Below are positions 63,008 through 64,000 of a stretch of 64,000 bases of DNA, piece by piece. The position numbers were made by a program, and so were the translations under genes. The notes under the pieces are model-generated. The model ran no database searches. It saw only the letters and a list, made by a program, of their open reading frames with translations, and was not told the DNA's origin. Origin of the DNA: Streptomyces hiroshimensis (GTDB taxonomy: Bacteria; Actinomycetota; Actinomycetes; Streptomycetales; Streptomycetaceae); contig NZ_BMUT01000011.1 of the NCBI RefSeq assembly GCF_014650335.1, forward strand, positions 248,001 through 312,000. Direction: 5' to 3'. The stretch's first letter is position 1, and every line of letters begins with the position of its first letter.

Positions 63008-64000
63008 AGCAGCACCACCGAGCGCAGCACCTCGCCCTTCTCCATGCGGTGGAACGCCTCCTCCACCTCGTCCAGCGCGATCGTCTCGCTGACGAACGCG
63101 TCGAGGTCGAGGCGGCCCTGCAGATAGAGGTCGATCAGCATGGGGAAGTCCCGGGAGGGCAGGCAGTCGCCGTACCAGGACGACTTCAGCGCGCCGCCGC
63201 GCCCGAAGACGTCCAGCAGCGGCAGCTCCAGCTTCATCTCCGGCGTGGGCACGCCCACCAGCACCACGGTCCCGGCCAGGTCGCGCGCGTAGAAGGCCTG
63301 GCGGTACGTCTCCGGGCGGCCGACCGCGTCGATGACGACGTCGGCGCCGAAGCCCGCCGTCAGCGACCGGATCGCCTCGACGGCGTCCGTGGAGGAGGAG
63401 TTGACGGTGTGCGTGGCGCCCAGGGCCTTGGCCTGCTCCAGCTTGGCGTCGGAGAGGTCCACCGCGATGATCTTCGCGGCGCCGGCCAGCCGGGCCCCGG
63501 CGACCGCCGCGTTGCCCACGCCGCCGCAGCCGATGACCGCGACCGAGTCGCCCCGGCCCACCTGGCCGGTGTTGATCGCCGCGCCCAGGCCGGCCATCAC
63601 GCCGCAGCCCAGCAGGCCGGCGGCCGCGGGCGCCGCGGCGGGGTCGACCTTGGTGCACTGCCCGGCGGCCACCAGCGTCTTCTCCGCGAAGGCTCCGATG
63701 CCCAGCGCGGGCGAGAGCTCCGTGCCGTCCGTCAGCGTCATCTTCTGCTTCGCGTTGTGCGTGTTGAAGCAGTACCAGGGGCGGCCGCGCAGACACGCCC
63801 GGCACTGACCGCAGACCGCACGCCAGTTGAGGATCACGAAGTCGCCCGGAGCCACTTCGGTCACTCCGTCACCGACCGACTCGACCACACCGGCAGCCTC
63901 GTGGCCGAGGAGGAACGGGAATTCGTCGTTGATTCCGCCTTCCCGGTAGTGCAGGTCGGTGTGGCACACCCCGCACGCCTGGATCTTCACCACGGCCTCG
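63004..64000 (-). CDS. mscR: Mycothiol-dependent formaldehyde dehydrogenase (partial at window edge)
   Basis: Zinc alcohol dehydrogenase of the S-(hydroxymethyl)mycothiol dehydrogenase kind; also reduces S-nitrosomycothiol. Visible are the catalytic zinc ligand Cys (CGVCHTDLHYREGG), GHEAAG, the structural zinc motif CGQCRACLRGRPWYC, and the NAD site GCGGVGNAA. The gene continues past base 64000: the frame is open at the edge and the first ~20 residues are missing. It is coupled to the MBL-fold hydrolase downstream, giving a compact formaldehyde-detoxification pair. Confidence 0.92.
   Translation of the reverse strand, partial: EAVVKIQACGVCHTDLHYREGGINDEFPFLLGHEAAGVVESVGDGVTEVAPGDFVILNWRAVCGQCRACLRGRPWYCFNTHNAKQKMTLTDGTELSPALGIGAFAEKTLVAAGQCTKVDPAAAPAAAGLLGCGVMAGLGAAINTGQVGRGDSVAVIGCGGVGNAAVAGARLAGAAKIIAVDLSDAKLEQAKALGATHTVNSSSTDAVEAIRSLTAGFGADVVIDAVGRPETYRQAFYARDLAGTVVLVGVPTPEMKLELPLLDVFGRGGALKSSWYGDCLPSRDFPMLIDLYLQGRLDLDAFVSETIALDEVEEAFHRMEKGEVLRSVVLL

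Noticed and set aside
1..64000. tRNA, rRNA, transposase or phage genes
   Set aside because: None was recognised on either strand; a tRNA scan would be decisive since short RNAs are hard to see by eye in this G+C-rich DNA.

Overview
The DNA is very G+C-rich (third codon positions almost all G or C), uses many GTG and some TTG starts, and carries gene types typical of filamentous actinomycetes: an ECF41-type sigma factor, SpoIIE-type phosphatases, DUF1876, DUF4360 and DUF6126-like small proteins, a GntR-TetR fusion regulator, an NRPS cluster and a mycothiol-type formaldehyde dehydrogenase. A Streptomyces or close relative is the best guess. No rRNA, tRNA, phage, transposase or CRISPR array was seen. 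I support 55 protein genes, the last running off the right edge.

Layout. 0-10 kb: a membrane-anchored P-loop (NACHT-like) NTPase, a GAF-SpoIIE phosphatase, a small secreted protein, a TetR regulator divergent from an F420-dependent-type NADP oxidoreductase with matching operator palindromes, and a large secreted M4 metallopeptidase. 10-24.4 kb: a nonribosomal peptide cluster read leftwards: MFS exporter, a 615-bp repeat-rich gap, stand-alone condensation protein, C-A-T module, acyl-CoA dehydrogenase, A-T-A-T protein and a C-T-reductase terminal protein. The last four genes lie close together, with 4-bp overlaps at two of the three junctions. The line has three A, four T and three C domains and no thioesterase, so the product is probably released by reduction.

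24.4-37.5 kb: RNase HI, two tandem DUF4360 secreted proteins, an ECF41-type sigma factor with a small membrane protein, a DUF1275 protein, a GntR-TetR fusion regulator divergent from an FAD monooxygenase (three GTAC palindromes between them), DUF393 and HAD proteins, proline iminopeptidase divergent from a MarR regulator, and a PAS-PAS-GAF-SpoIIE-ATPase signalling protein. 37.5-43.2 kb: a cyanate-use island (beta-carbonic anhydrase, cyanase, a CDA-fold deaminase), then on the other strand a response regulator, histidine kinase and BenE-type transporter, and two tiny zinc-ribbon proteins in tandem.

43.2-50 kb: PlsC-like acyltransferase and AIM24 protein, two secreted proteins including a CHAP/NlpC-like one, and a 1307-residue HTH-STAND-WD40 protein with about 14 WD repeats. 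50-57 kb: a MarR-controlled ABC-2-type membrane protein, DUF1876, an ABC transporter pair, an alpha/beta hydrolase, a 40-residue membrane protein, and PhzF divergent from LysR. 57-64 kb: a three-subunit molybdenum hydroxylase operon of PaoABC type, an SDR with an altered active site, a VOC protein, and a metallo-beta-lactamase-fold hydrolase overlapping a mycothiol-dependent formaldehyde dehydrogenase gene.

The recurring theme is regulator-target pairs whose operators can be read directly in the intergenic DNA (TetR at 6.1 kb, GntR-TetR at 30.3 kb, MarR at 34.0 kb, MarR at 50.6 kb, LysR at 56.1 kb). The best candidate for something new is the NRPS cluster.
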